Below are positions 19,701 through 28,258 of a DNA stretch of 64,000 nucleotides, piece after piece; the first letter of the stretch is position 1, and the number at the start of each line of letters is the position of its first letter. Under the pieces are notes generated by a model. That model was not told where the DNA came from, did not search any database, and saw only the letters and a list, made by a program, of their open reading frames with translations. Source of the DNA: Sideroxyarcus sp. (GTDB lineage: Bacteria; Pseudomonadota; Gammaproteobacteria; Burkholderiales; Gallionellaceae); the NCBI GenBank assembly GCA_030652215.1, contig JAUSBC010000029.1, positions 23,967-87,966 of the forward strand. Direction: 5' to 3'. The position numbers were made by a program, and so were the translations under genes.

Positions 19701-20481
19701 CTTCGAGATTGTCCACATGCTGGTCGACCGCCCGCATCGCCTCGGCAAACAATCCGCCATCCATAAGCGCATGCACGCCCGCCAGCAGATATTCGCGCTG
19801 CTTGGCCAGCGTGTGCTCCTTGTGGCGGGCGATGAAATACAGGCGCGCGGCAAGTTCGTGATTACCCTCGGCCAGCGTGCGTCGGGCCGTTTCCACAAAC
19901 CAGCCCGAGGGCATCATCGCTGCCGATTCGGTGATGGTGCGGTGCAGCAGCGCGGAAACGCCGTGCTCATGCAGTTCGTCCGCCTGTCCGGCAAGATAGA
20001 CCAGCGTCGGCAGCGGCCATTTCCGCCCCTGCAACTTCATGAACGCGGCAGCGCGCCACTCGCGCAATTCCTCATGCCGCGGGGAGTGCGGTGCGCTGAG
20101 CTGAAAGCGGCGGGTCAGAAATTTGTACTCCATCAGCAAGCCCTTGGCCTGCCACTCCGGGTTGTTGCTGAAGATTGCAGGCTCAATGAGTTCGATGATT
20201 CCCCCGGTCTCGTCCAGGAATATCCGGTGCTCGGCAAGCAGGATGCGCAGTTCCAGATTGGACGGGTCGGCCTTGAGCAGATTGGACAGGTAATTGACCG
20301 TAAGCACATCACCCAGCCGCTGTTGCGATGCCTGGCGCAGCAATTCCTGTTTCGGAAAAACCATCACCAGCGGAATCAGCACGACCACGGCGAACCCGGC
20401 CAGCGTCCAGGCGGACATCAGGCGCGGACGCTCCGGCCCCTGCTTAGCGCGGGCAGTGAATTCGTAGCTCGTCGATTGCAT
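16741..20481 (-). CDS. pelB: PelB, TPR scaffold and outer-membrane export barrel
   Basis: About 1,246 residues. After an inner-membrane anchor (near residues 22-42) comes a very long run of TPR-like helical repeats (to about residue 850), followed by a C-terminal 16-strand-type barrel ending LNYRYFY. PelB spans the periplasm, binds PelA through TPRs and exports the polymer. ATG at 20481 is preferred; it overlaps the 3' end of pelA by 38 bases. The ORF track start lies a further 90 bases inside pelA. On the opposite strand a 1,057-codon open frame is a shadow. Confidence 0.93.
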   Translation of the reverse strand: MQSTSYEFTARAKQGPERPRLMSAWTLAGFAVVVLIPLVMVFPKQELLRQASQQRLGDVLTVNYLSNLLKADPSNLELRILLAEHRIFLDETGGIIELIEPAIFSNNPEWQAKGLLMEYKFLTRRFQLSAPHSPRHEELREWRAAAFMKLQGRKWPLPTLVYLAGQADELHEHGVSALLHRTITESAAMMPSGWFVETARRTLAEGNHELAARLYFIARHKEHTLAKQREYLLAGVHALMDGGLFAEAMRAVDQHVDNLEDDTDTLYALVQAARAANDQPRAVRYAKRLLHLSWVGQIVAWLQRLDLGLIGISNADAASEMPQAAADNIRAYDKKNYELGYQVFIENNNLNEAFRVAEAAVRQSPSETIWHQRLAQIAEWLGKPEVALREWRWLLRHRDTQEALLAVLRLAPVMNDSDALLDAWKRVAAKQKLDEAQWKNLADLFEQTGRQREGIKFFEARYAAERQAFQLETAARLAERSGDDERAAVLYGRLFERHGARTDWLMKIANLHLRKGEYRKAYDLLQSNRAKVGEDDIAYWKLLADLAWQLQLDKDAKKNYRRMAEAGKLAREDFSRLIYLLGDARRDEKAALAELGYRRFGDRDMLLLALEIHAANGDRQAQKRLFESAAADRKLDLSDSSRFYLLRAQYLQANGDFRAARADSRHAAGIAPDSVSSGNAMLWFLIDAHDLPALREMIARLVARGDHENPDYWGALAAAYQVLDQPARAAAYYARQLKHSGQDFLWLVNYADALEQARQAGMAARVRRHAWLKLRRNLSGKPVALSYAPDMLAAARLSMLNAPGDPASALVRSVLRQDRLLKHEDVAERTGLAWAVSLKERDADAERMTSDLVLGWAVSTEQSANAKAWLWQRYGRMLGSPLWAATSVAVAENDTEQLGHLLDGQADGMSMLVRHDAANATEQERYAQSIVFDGLTDDPENNEAHQRLSEDMLAAAGEVGFELRSEQLGTLHNTVQSVHIETALNRHLRVAAEFRKTRQSDDTASTFGALPPTERIAGLALKNHSGFGATEIALRRRNEFARTTEMQVSHAMDIVSRVNLRFGLELNAAATESNELRVFGMRDQVSTGLLYRFGKRESVHVQPAWARYYTQGGEYLGSGRQLAWELGHQLRIDAPDLKVRLTGIHTDYNNADAASLPLPEKVNIYGLCFGYGEAYRNGYTRAWQPSADYCATHNDSSGRGYNASLGLNGPLAGHDQLALGWRQESGGANVLNGLSRELTLNYRYFY

Positions 20482-23263
20482 GCTTGCGTGCGGAAAAATG
20501 GCTGACGCCCTTGGTTGTCGAATCCGCCCTGAGCGCCTGTCCGTCGGCACGCACGCTGCAGCGCGCGCCAAGCGCCAGCGCGAACTTCAGCGGAACCTGC
20601 CCGCTCAGCGCCAGGGTCATGTTTTTGCCGTCCGCCGCGGCGGCAGATTCCAGGCGCGCGACGCGCGCATTGGCGGAAACCAGATAAGGCGGCGCGGCGA
20701 CTGACTTGCGGAAATTGATGCGCGCCTCGCCGTCGGCGACATGCAGGTACTGGCTGTCACCACGCCGGTTGAAGCCGGCCAGCGCCCCACCCGCCTCGAC
20801 GACCGGTTGCCCCAGCGCCAGCGGCGCACGCAACTGGTGCAGATTTTCAGTGCCGCGCACCAGCCAACCATCGCGCGTGCGCGCCACCACCACGCTGTTG
20901 AAATCCAGCACTTTGCGCACATAGTCGGAAGCGAATACGGGCGTGGTTTCCTGCGCCAGCGCCCACTTGTAAACCTTGTCCAGCGCGCGCAACGATGCGG
21001 GCTTGCTCGCGGAATAGCTGTGGTAATAAATGTCTATCGGCTTCAGGCGCAGGGGCGCTTCGGTCATCTCGAACGTTTCGATGACGCGCTCGTAACCGTA
21101 GAACGGCCCCAGCCAGTTGTTGGTATAGACGTTCTCGTTCTGGTTGGGCGCATACACCTGAAAATAATCACCCTTGGGCACGCCCAGCGGCGCCACCAGT
21201 GTCAGCGTGGGAAAGCTGCGCGTGATCGTGGTCTCGCCGCCGTTCATGCTCATCACGCCGCTGCGCTTCGTCAGTGCCAGCGCATCGGCGCCGACATTGC
21301 AGTCGCCGGTCCACAAAAAGACCTTCACCTTTTTGCCGGGCGGCGCCAGTCTGGATTCGATATAGGAGATCGAACCGGAAATCTCCCTTTCAAGATCGAA
21401 GGTGTAATTCGGCAAGGCGAGGTGGTAGCCCTCTTCGTCCGGATTGCTCACCGCCTTGCGCCAATAGAAGGGATGTGAAAGCGAATGGCTGGCGATCTCC
21501 ACCTGCGGCAACGCAAAAATATCGCGCGCGATCTTTTCGAGTGCGGCCGACTGTTCCGGATACAAACCGTTGGCGGCGATTTCGCCTTGTATGACCGAGA
21601 TGGTCGAGGGCAAAGGATATTTTTTCAATATCTGGTTGAGCAACACTTCGCCCGCATAGAGCGAGCCCGGCATCTCGGCGCGGCTCACGAAACCGTCGCC
21701 GTCCATGTGCACCATCAACATGCGCCTGCCGCTTTCGGTGGTCACGTCCGGCACGGGCATATCCGGCAGCCTGAGCGCGCGGCGCAGGAATTCAACGGGG
21801 TTGATCACCCAGCGCTGGTTGCTGCCCAAATCTTTCGGCCGGCCGTCGACCGCGATGCTTGGCAATTCGACCAGCACATGCGGGTTAAGCACATAGCCGC
21901 CCCACGCGGTCAGCGCGGCCGCCTCCTGCTTTTCGCCGGCATCGTTTGCCAGCGTGAGCAGCGGTTTGCCGCCCGCCGCATGCAGCGGAAAAAATGCCGA
22001 ACGGTCGAACACCGGCTGCGTCTCGAATCCGATCAGGGGATCGCGCTGCGCGATGCGCAAGCGGCTGCGCGCATCGGTTGTCGCCGAAGACTGCAAGCCG
22101 AACTGCTTCGCCTCGCCGCCTTCGAACAGGAATGTCGCTTCACCGAGAATGGCGACCGGCACGCCGGCGTCGGTCTGCCGCTTCAGCCAGGCGGCAAGAA
22201 CGCCGCCCTGTTTGCCCGCAACATTGTCCAGCCACATCACGACCCCGGCATATCGCCCCGCGAGCGGGTCGGCCGGCAAGGGCCGGCGCACATCCAGATA
22301 TTCGACCGTATAGCCCAGGTAGTTCAGCGGCATGGTGGCGTAGGTCAAACCGCTGGTGTTCACGAGGTCGTATTCGTTGTCGGCGGAGTTGTGCAGCATG
22401 AGCACCTTGCGCGGCATGACCTCTACCTCGCCCACGCCTAGCAGGTTCAGTTCCGGATTGGTCACCCAGGGGATGAATCCCAGATTGCGAATCTTTGCCG
22501 CTGTGGCGCGCGCCAGATCGCGCTGGCCCGGCGCCACGTAGTCGATGGCCAGCACCGGCAACTTGTATTCCTGCTGCACACGCTTGAGTTGGCCCAGCAG
22601 CCACTCGCGGTCGGCGGCGGGCACGGGGCGGTATTTCTGCTGCGACGCATTCCAGCCCTGGAACAGCGATTCGGCGGCAACCGCAAAGACTTCGTCATGC
22701 ACCTGCGGCAATATCTCGAAGCCTCGATTGAAAATCAGCCGCGCCTGCGGGTAGCGTTTCTTGAGCGCGCGTATTGTGGCTGCCATGCCCGCTTCCTGCG
22801 CGGCGCGGGCCGCGTCGGTCTTGGCAACCAGTTGGTAGGAATCTAGCGTATCCAGGAAGAAGCCTCGATAACCGGCGTCCCACAGGGGCTTGATCACGCG
22901 CTCGACAAAGAACGCAGGCCACTCCGGACGCGATTGGTCGAGCACGGTGCTGCCCCAGTCGGTGTTCTCGCCCAGCTTCCACGCGGACGGAATGTCTTTC
23001 AGATAAGCGCGCTCGACGGATGCCTCGCCCAGCGCAACGTAGGCGAACAGGGCCGTGCGTTTGTTGGCATGCAGCTTGGGGTCGGGTACATGCAGCGACT
23101 CCACCACCACCACATCGAAGGCGCGCAACTCATCCCACGGCGGATTGGCCCCGTAGAACATGGCAATGCTGGTCTGCGCTGCAAATGCCAGCGACGGCAC
23201 AAGCAGCAGCACATGGAACAATCCCCATCGGAACAGCGAGAAGATAGAACCCAATGTACTCAC
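20444..23263 (-). CDS. pelA: PelA, periplasmic Pel hydrolase/deacetylase
   Basis: About 939 residues from a GTG start that overlaps the epimerase stop as GTGA; this gives a good signal peptide (LFRWGLFHVLLLVPSLAFA) and nearly the Pseudomonas length of 948. Domain order: GH114-type endo-N-acetylgalactosaminidase domain (about 30-290, candidate acid in AAESLF), a Rossmann-like domain, a polysaccharide deacetylase domain with metal ligands in HMDGDGF and SHSLSHP, and a beta-rich C-terminus. PelA partly deacetylates Pel, making it cationic, and can cleave it. The ORF track start (23410) lies deep inside the epimerase gene. Confidence 0.94.
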   Translation of the reverse strand: MSTLGSIFSLFRWGLFHVLLLVPSLAFAAQTSIAMFYGANPPWDELRAFDVVVVESLHVPDPKLHANKRTALFAYVALGEASVERAYLKDIPSAWKLGENTDWGSTVLDQSRPEWPAFFVERVIKPLWDAGYRGFFLDTLDSYQLVAKTDAARAAQEAGMAATIRALKKRYPQARLIFNRGFEILPQVHDEVFAVAAESLFQGWNASQQKYRPVPAADREWLLGQLKRVQQEYKLPVLAIDYVAPGQRDLARATAAKIRNLGFIPWVTNPELNLLGVGEVEVMPRKVLMLHNSADNEYDLVNTSGLTYATMPLNYLGYTVEYLDVRRPLPADPLAGRYAGVVMWLDNVAGKQGGVLAAWLKRQTDAGVPVAILGEATFLFEGGEAKQFGLQSSATTDARSRLRIAQRDPLIGFETQPVFDRSAFFPLHAAGGKPLLTLANDAGEKQEAAALTAWGGYVLNPHVLVELPSIAVDGRPKDLGSNQRWVINPVEFLRRALRLPDMPVPDVTTESGRRMLMVHMDGDGFVSRAEMPGSLYAGEVLLNQILKKYPLPSTISVIQGEIAANGLYPEQSAALEKIARDIFALPQVEIASHSLSHPFYWRKAVSNPDEEGYHLALPNYTFDLEREISGSISYIESRLAPPGKKVKVFLWTGDCNVGADALALTKRSGVMSMNGGETTITRSFPTLTLVAPLGVPKGDYFQVYAPNQNENVYTNNWLGPFYGYERVIETFEMTEAPLRLKPIDIYYHSYSASKPASLRALDKVYKWALAQETTPVFASDYVRKVLDFNSVVVARTRDGWLVRGTENLHQLRAPLALGQPVVEAGGALAGFNRRGDSQYLHVADGEARINFRKSVAAPPYLVSANARVARLESAAAADGKNMTLALSGQVPLKFALALGARCSVRADGQALRADSTTKGVSHFSARKHAIDELRIHCPR

Positions 23264-24183
23264 GCCGGCGTTTCTAGCAATTGCTTCAAACCGTCGGCCA
23301 GCGTCGTCATGACCGGCGGATCTAGCAGCTTGTTCATCTTGAGCGGTGTGGCGCTGGAATGGCGAATATCCCCGATTGCCGGAGCCTCGTGGCGAATTTT
23401 CGGCTTGCATCCCGCGCAGGTAGCCAGGGTGTCGATCAACTCCAGCAGGGTCACGCTATGCCCGGTGGCGATGTTGCACACGCCGCCGGCATCGCTCTTC
23501 AGCGCATGCAGATTCAGCAGGGCGACATCCTTCACGAAAATGAAATCGCGCGTCTGTCCGCCATCGCCGAACACGCGCAGGGTTTCGCCCTTGGTCATCG
23601 CGGAAGCAAAACGGCTGATCACGCCGGCATAAGGAGAAGCCGGGTCCTGACGCGGCCCGTAGACATTGAAATACCGCTGACCCAGGCAAGAAACCTTGTA
23701 GAGCTGGCTATACAGCGCCGCATACTGGTCGTTGATGTACTTCTCCAGACCGTAGGGCGACATCGGCATCACCGGCGATTTCTCGTCCAGCGGCAACAGC
23801 TCGGGCGCGCCGTACACTGCGGCACTTGATGCATAAACGAAACGCTTCACCCCGGCGCGGCGCGCGCCATCCAGCACCTTCAGGAATCCCTGGATATTGT
23901 GCTGGCTGGAACCGAGCGGATCGGCCACGGAAGCCGGCACCGAAACCTGCGCCGCCAGATGCAGCACATGTGTGATGCCGACCATCGCGAGGTTGACCGC
24001 CTCGGTATCGCGAATATCGCCGGTGATCACTTCCAGCATGGGATGCTTGGGCAGATTGGTCGGCTTGCCGGTAGTGTAATTATCCAGCACGCGAACCCGC
24101 GCCCCGTCTGCCAGCAGCGCGTCTACACTGTGCGAGCCGATAAAACCCGCTCCCCCGGTAACCAGAACATGCATCTGTGTCAT
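23260..24183 (-). CDS. pelX: PelX-like UDP-N-acetylhexosamine C4-epimerase
   Basis: 307-residue extended SDR with GGAGFIG nucleotide motif, the Ser in VYASSAAVYG and the catalytic YGLEK (YxxxK). In some pseudomonads PelX, encoded beside pel, makes UDP-GalNAc from UDP-GlcNAc for Pel. Here the gene is first in the pel row and its stop overlaps the pelA GTG (GTGA), so it is translationally coupled to the pathway. ATG at 24183 has GGAAGA upstream; ATG at 24174 is possible. UDP-Glc epimerisation cannot be excluded from sequence. Confidence 0.85.
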   Translation of the reverse strand: MTQMHVLVTGGAGFIGSHSVDALLADGARVRVLDNYTTGKPTNLPKHPMLEVITGDIRDTEAVNLAMVGITHVLHLAAQVSVPASVADPLGSSQHNIQGFLKVLDGARRAGVKRFVYASSAAVYGAPELLPLDEKSPVMPMSPYGLEKYINDQYAALYSQLYKVSCLGQRYFNVYGPRQDPASPYAGVISRFASAMTKGETLRVFGDGGQTRDFIFVKDVALLNLHALKSDAGGVCNIATGHSVTLLELIDTLATCAGCKPKIRHEAPAIGDIRHSSATPLKMNKLLDPPVMTTLADGLKQLLETPA

Positions 24184-24257
24184 CGTTATCTTCCTGTTTT
24201 GTTATGCCCTGCCCGCAGGGCCGGCCCTGTCATCCGTACCCCGCCTGTTCTCGGCAT

Positions 24258-24275
24258 GTATTTTGGCACAAATAC
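24258..24275. promoter_or_regulatory. Inverted repeat upstream of the pel operon
   Basis: GTATTT-TGGCAC-AAATAC is a perfect dyad (6-bp arms, 6-bp spacer) lying about 75-92 bp before the first ATG of the operon. Its position is suitable for a regulator site. The regulator is unknown. Confidence 0.5.
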
Positions 24276-24463
24276 TTGACTGTATTAATGAGCAATCACC
24301 ATGCCAGCCAGTAAATGTCGCCGAAATCCTTGACCGCAGAGGGCATTTGAGTGGTGCAGAGCAGGCGGGTGACAAAATGCAGACGCGGAATTGACTATTA
24401 CTCGACTGGAAGATGGGCGACGACATCCCTACAAAAACCTTGGCACTATGGGGAATTGATTTT

Positions 24464-24527
24464 CGGGAGCGCCGACGTCCCGTCGGCCGTTTCAAGCACC
24501 CATGCCGACGAGACGTCGTCGTTCCCG
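24464..24527. repeat. Imperfect inverted-repeat element with GGGAGCGCCG end
   Basis: CGGGAGCGCCGACGTC and GACGTCGTCGTTCCCG are complementary in 14 of 16 positions across a 32-bp spacer that has further self-complementary parts. The same GGGAGCGCCG end occurs at 10877, 28116 and 29367. It looks like a small non-coding mobile or REP-like element in the otherwise gene-free stretch 24184-24617. Confidence 0.55.
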
Positions 24528-24617
24528 TTCGTCCATAAACTTCACTATCGCATTGACCCTGCAGAACTAAGGCGGTATCTTGCAAGCCGCTTTTATCCGG
24601 CACCAATTGACTTAGCA

Positions 24618-24998
24618 ATGTCGTCAAATACTCTTCCTCCCAATTCCTCAGAGCAATTACAGCGCTGGCGCGTGATGGAGGCTGTGTCGCCGGAAAACAC
24701 CCGCTCCCGCCACGTTTGCGGAGTGAATTCCACCAACAAGGTAGGCATCTCGACAAGCTCGATTCAGGCGTTCGATCCGGTCGCAATGACCGTCAGGACG
24801 CGCAGCGGCAAGACTTACATCCTGGCCGGTCCGCCGGAAACCTGCCCCCTCGGCGAGGCCGCGTGGAAAAAATGGAGCAAGGAAAACGCCATCGTCGCGG
24901 AAAAGGACGTGAGCGGCGAATACTTCAGCACCGATCCGTCACCCACGACGGTCACCTTCAAAAAAGTCGGTTTCCGGTACGGAGACGCGGCCTGCTGA
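24618..24998 (+). CDS. Hypothetical protein
   Basis: I do not recognise this 126-residue product. The track ORF begins at 24351, but its first 90 codons run across a repeat element and look non-genic, so I start at MSSNTLPPNS. The C-terminal part (VRTRSGKTYILAGPPETC) reads like a small beta-rich domain. No signal peptide and no clear ribosome site are visible. It is convergent with the kinase gene that ends at 25074. Confidence 0.45.
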   Translation: MSSNTLPPNSSEQLQRWRVMEAVSPENTRSRHVCGVNSTNKVGISTSSIQAFDPVAMTVRTRSGKTYILAGPPETCPLGEAAWKKWSKENAIVAEKDVSGEYFSTDPSPTTVTFKKVGFRYGDAAC

Positions 24999-25073
24999 TT
25001 TTCCCGGGCAGGTAACTTCCCCGCATTAGCGATGCTTCACGCGGGCTACATTAGATTTCCTTCCCCGCCCCCC

Positions 25074-27683
25074 TCAAGCAAGCGTCCGTTCTTTGCGCTC
25101 TGCCTGCAGCGGCAATTTCACGACCACACCGAACCCGGGTGAATACTCGAATTTGATCTTGCCTCCCAATTGCGTGACGCGTTCGCGCATGCCGCGCAAG
25201 CCAAAGGAAGTCGGGGCAAGCACATGCCCTTCCGGCAGGCCGCGGCCGTTGTCCTTGATCGACAGCGCAACTTCGCCGGTGTGGGAGCTGAATTCGATGT
25301 CCACCCGGGTGGCACCGGAATGCCGCGCAACATTTGAAAGTGATTCCTGGAAGATGCGGAACAGATTGATCGATATCGTACTATCCAGAATCTCCTCACA
25401 GTCACGCGCCTCGCTGCAATTGCACAAGATCCTGCATTCGATGCCGGTGCGTTGCTGGAACTGGCGGGCTTGCCATTTCATGGCCGCCAGCAAGCCGATA
25501 TCGTCGAGTATGGCGGGACGCAGGCTGCTGATGATGCGGCGCGTGGCGAGTACCGCACCGTCGAGCAGGCTGATCATGGACTTTGCGCATTCCCGCACTG
25601 ACTGCATTTCCGTACCCGCCGGCAGCATCTGCGCGAGCCAGCTTGCATCCAGTTTGAGCGCCGTGAGCGTGCTGCCCAGTTCGTCGTGAATTTCCCGCGC
25701 GAAACTGGCCTTCTCCTCTTCGCGTACGGCCTGCAGGTAGGCCGTCAGCTCGCGCCGCTGCGTTTCCACTTGCTTGCGCTCGGTAATATCCTGCGCGACC
25801 GCCAGAAATACGGCGGAGTCCGCCTGCATGAGCTGCAGGCGCACTTCGATAGGATAAGTCGTGCCGTCCTTGCGATGAAGCTCGGTCTCGAAAAGCAGCG
25901 ATTGCCTTTCCCCGTTACGCAGCGGCGCAACCAGCGACTCCAGCCGCTCCCGTGTGTGCGACGGGTTCAGTTCCTGCGGCGTCAGCTGTTCCAGTTCCTC
26001 GACGGAGTACCCCAGATTCTTCGTCGCCCCCTCGCTCGCTTGCAAGAAACGCAATGTGGCGGCGTCGAACAGGTAGATTTCGTTGAACGAGTTTTGCAGC
26101 AACTGGCCAAACTGCCGTGCCAGCATTTCCGCGCGCCTGTGTTCGGCTTCGTTCTCCAGCAGCAGTTTCTGCTCGGCCAGCTTGTGCTCGGTGATGTCCT
26201 GCGACATGCCGCTCGAACGCAAGGGCTTGCCCGAGACGCTAAACGTAGTGGAACAATGCTCGCGCACCCACTTGATGCGCCCGTCGGAAAACAGCAGGCG
26301 GTGCTCCACATCATAGGGCAGCTTTTCCTGTAACGACAGGGTAAAAGCCCGGTTCACCCGGTCGCGGTCTTGCGGATGCACCCTGTCGAGGAAGCTTTCA
26401 TAGGTAGGGGTGAACCGGGCGGGATCAAGCTCGAAAATCCGGAACATCTCGTCCGACCAGTGCACCCTGCCGCTCGGCAGGTCCAGTTCCCAACTGCCCA
26501 GCTTGGCCAACCGCTGCGCCGCATTGAGCAGGTTCTGGTTGTGCTGCATCTCGACCTCCGCACGTTTGCGCTCGGTGATGTCGCGGCAGAATACAAACAG
26601 CCGCTGCGGTTCCGCCATGCAGGTAGTGGAGATTTCAATATCGATTTCATGCCCGTCCTTGCAGCGATGACGGGTTTCGAAGCGGTCGTATCCCTGTGCA
26701 ATTACCCTGGCAATGTGCGCCTGCACAACCGCCGGCTGTTCATTCGCTTCCAACTGGCTGATGTGCATATTGACCAGCTCGTCCACCGTATAGCCGGACA
26801 TCTGCGCGTATGCCGCATTGGCTTCCTGCAGATAGCCATTCAGATCGGTGGACCAGAAACCGTCTATCGAGGTTTCGATCACCAGCTTGTGCTGCCGCAG
26901 TACCGTTTCGGCCCGCTTGCGGGCGGTGATGTCGCGGCTGGCGGCAAAGAACAGGTTCTCCCCCGCGATCTCCACGCCGGCAGTGCTGACCTCGACATCG
27001 ATCTCCGTCCCGTCCTGGCGGCGGTGCCGGGTCTCGAACATGGCGCTCTTGCCAATTCTCGACCTGAATATCTCGCGCAGCTCATCCCTGCTCCATTGTG
27101 TATTCCAGTCCGCCACGTTCAGACTGGGCGCCGCATCCTGGGCATAACCCAGCATGCGGTAGAAAGCATCGTTAGCTTCGAGCAGGTTGCCCTCCGCATC
27201 CATGATATGGATGCCGTCCGTGGAGCTTTTCATCAACGCCAGGTTGCGGTGCAGCAGCGCCTCGGTATGCTGCTGCAGCCGCTTGGCCTGCTCACTCTTG
27301 GTATGGGTGGTCATGACGCGCCCGACCACCCCGGGCAACATGATCAAGTAGCGCCCAAGGGTGTCCTTGACGAGATAATCGTCTGCGCCCTGCTTCATCG
27401 CCTCGACCGCCACCGCCGTGCTGTTTGCCCCGATCAGCACGACGACGGGGATGGAACCGCCCGAAATCTCTAAAAGCCGTTTCATCAGGCTGAGGCCGTC
27501 CACGTCCGGCAGGTAGTAGTCGAGCAGAATCAGGTCGGGATTCGCCCCGGCCAGCAGATCCAGCCCCGCCTGCGCGGACGGTGCCATCACCAGTTTGTAG
27601 TAAGTCGCAAAATCCCTGAAGGCACGCTGATAGAGATGCCGGTCTATTTCGTTGTCGTCGATGATGAGGATGGTTGCGGTCAT
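25074..27683 (-). CDS. REC-PAS(x4)-NarL-type sensor histidine kinase
   Basis: 869 residues from ATG at 27683, preceded by AAGGGGGG; the ORF track adds 69 spurious residues. Order: receiver domain (1-120, Asp in LILLDYYLPD), four PAS domains (about 145-260, 270-390, 400-520, 535-645), a HisKA_3 dimerisation domain with AREIHDELG, and a GHKL ATPase with FRIFQESLSNVARHS and DNGRGL. No membrane segments, so it is a cytosolic sensor. This kinase class usually phosphorylates a LuxR/NarL-type regulator, but none is adjacent. The gene stands alone between an unknown gene and tex. Confidence 0.85.
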   Translation of the reverse strand: MTATILIIDDNEIDRHLYQRAFRDFATYYKLVMAPSAQAGLDLLAGANPDLILLDYYLPDVDGLSLMKRLLEISGGSIPVVVLIGANSTAVAVEAMKQGADDYLVKDTLGRYLIMLPGVVGRVMTTHTKSEQAKRLQQHTEALLHRNLALMKSSTDGIHIMDAEGNLLEANDAFYRMLGYAQDAAPSLNVADWNTQWSRDELREIFRSRIGKSAMFETRHRRQDGTEIDVEVSTAGVEIAGENLFFAASRDITARKRAETVLRQHKLVIETSIDGFWSTDLNGYLQEANAAYAQMSGYTVDELVNMHISQLEANEQPAVVQAHIARVIAQGYDRFETRHRCKDGHEIDIEISTTCMAEPQRLFVFCRDITERKRAEVEMQHNQNLLNAAQRLAKLGSWELDLPSGRVHWSDEMFRIFELDPARFTPTYESFLDRVHPQDRDRVNRAFTLSLQEKLPYDVEHRLLFSDGRIKWVREHCSTTFSVSGKPLRSSGMSQDITEHKLAEQKLLLENEAEHRRAEMLARQFGQLLQNSFNEIYLFDAATLRFLQASEGATKNLGYSVEELEQLTPQELNPSHTRERLESLVAPLRNGERQSLLFETELHRKDGTTYPIEVRLQLMQADSAVFLAVAQDITERKQVETQRRELTAYLQAVREEEKASFAREIHDELGSTLTALKLDASWLAQMLPAGTEMQSVRECAKSMISLLDGAVLATRRIISSLRPAILDDIGLLAAMKWQARQFQQRTGIECRILCNCSEARDCEEILDSTISINLFRIFQESLSNVARHSGATRVDIEFSSHTGEVALSIKDNGRGLPEGHVLAPTSFGLRGMRERVTQLGGKIKFEYSPGFGVVVKLPLQAERKERTLA

Positions 27684-28040
27684 GCGCCCCCCTTCGGCAA
27701 GATGGACACATCCAGCCAGAACTCCTTGAACCGGGTGACGGCGCGGATGAAGCTTCCGCCCGCAAAACGGAAATGCAGAAAACGCGAACAGCCTGCTTGC
27801 ATGATGTATCGACTCCTCCCTTGGTATCAGCCAATGCCTGCTTGCATCTGCTGATAGCGGCCATGTAATTTTGCCGGGCAGGCGCCGCAACCATCCCGAC
27901 TGTTTTTATCGGGCTGGAGTCTACAGAGAATATTCAACGAGCGGCATAGGACAAACACTGATGCCCATTGGAGTTACAGGAAGCGTTCCGCCCCTCAGGA
28001 TCGCTTGCACGGCAGGGTAATTGACGATGCGGAGAGGAAT
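27684..28040. other. Intergenic region without recognisable gene
   Basis: Upstream region of the kinase gene. ORF fragments on both strands look non-coding. It should carry the kinase promoter, but no convincing -35/-10 pair or operator stands out. Confidence 0.4.
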
Positions 28041-28070
28041 AAAAATAGCCGGATCGCTCCGGCTATTTTT
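28041..28070 (-). terminator. Rho-independent terminator downstream of tex
   Basis: AAAAATAGCCGGA, loop TCGC, and the full 13-bp complement form a strong hairpin with a T-run. It lies about 190 bp after the tex stop codon, on the tex strand. Confidence 0.8.
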
Positions 28071-28084
28071 GAATTGCAGTTGAA

Positions 28085-28189
28085 GTGCGAATGAATTCGC
28101 ACCTACAAAACCAATGGGAGCGCCGTTACCCGTTCGCTCTGCCCACGCGGTCGAGAGTGTATCAGCGTGGGCACCAAATACGTGCCCAC
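28085..28189. repeat. Cluster of short palindromic repeats
   Basis: Three pieces in a row: GTGCGAAT-GA-ATTCGCAC (28085-28102), a GGGAGCGCCG unit (28116-28125), and GTGGGCAC with its complement GTGCCCAC across 7 bases (28167-28189), followed by CCTACAAAAC. These resemble REP-type extragenic palindromes between tex and its terminator. Confidence 0.6.
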
Positions 28190-28258
28190 CCTACAAAACT
28201 ATGGACATTGCACGATACCCCTGTGCTAAGTCACTACTTAACGGCGAACGGCTACTTA

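Noticed and set aside
17332-20505. 1,057-codon open frame on the plus strand
   Set aside because: It is exactly antisense to pelB, whose product matches its family in length and structure; the plus frame is a composition artefact of G+C-rich DNA.
24351-24617. N-terminal 89 codons of the 215-codon ORF
   Set aside because: They cross an inverted-repeat element and look random; the gene, if real, starts at 24618.
28085-28189. Possible CRISPR-like repeats
   Set aside because: The repeats are different palindromes, not equal repeats with unique spacers; no cas genes occur anywhere in the window.
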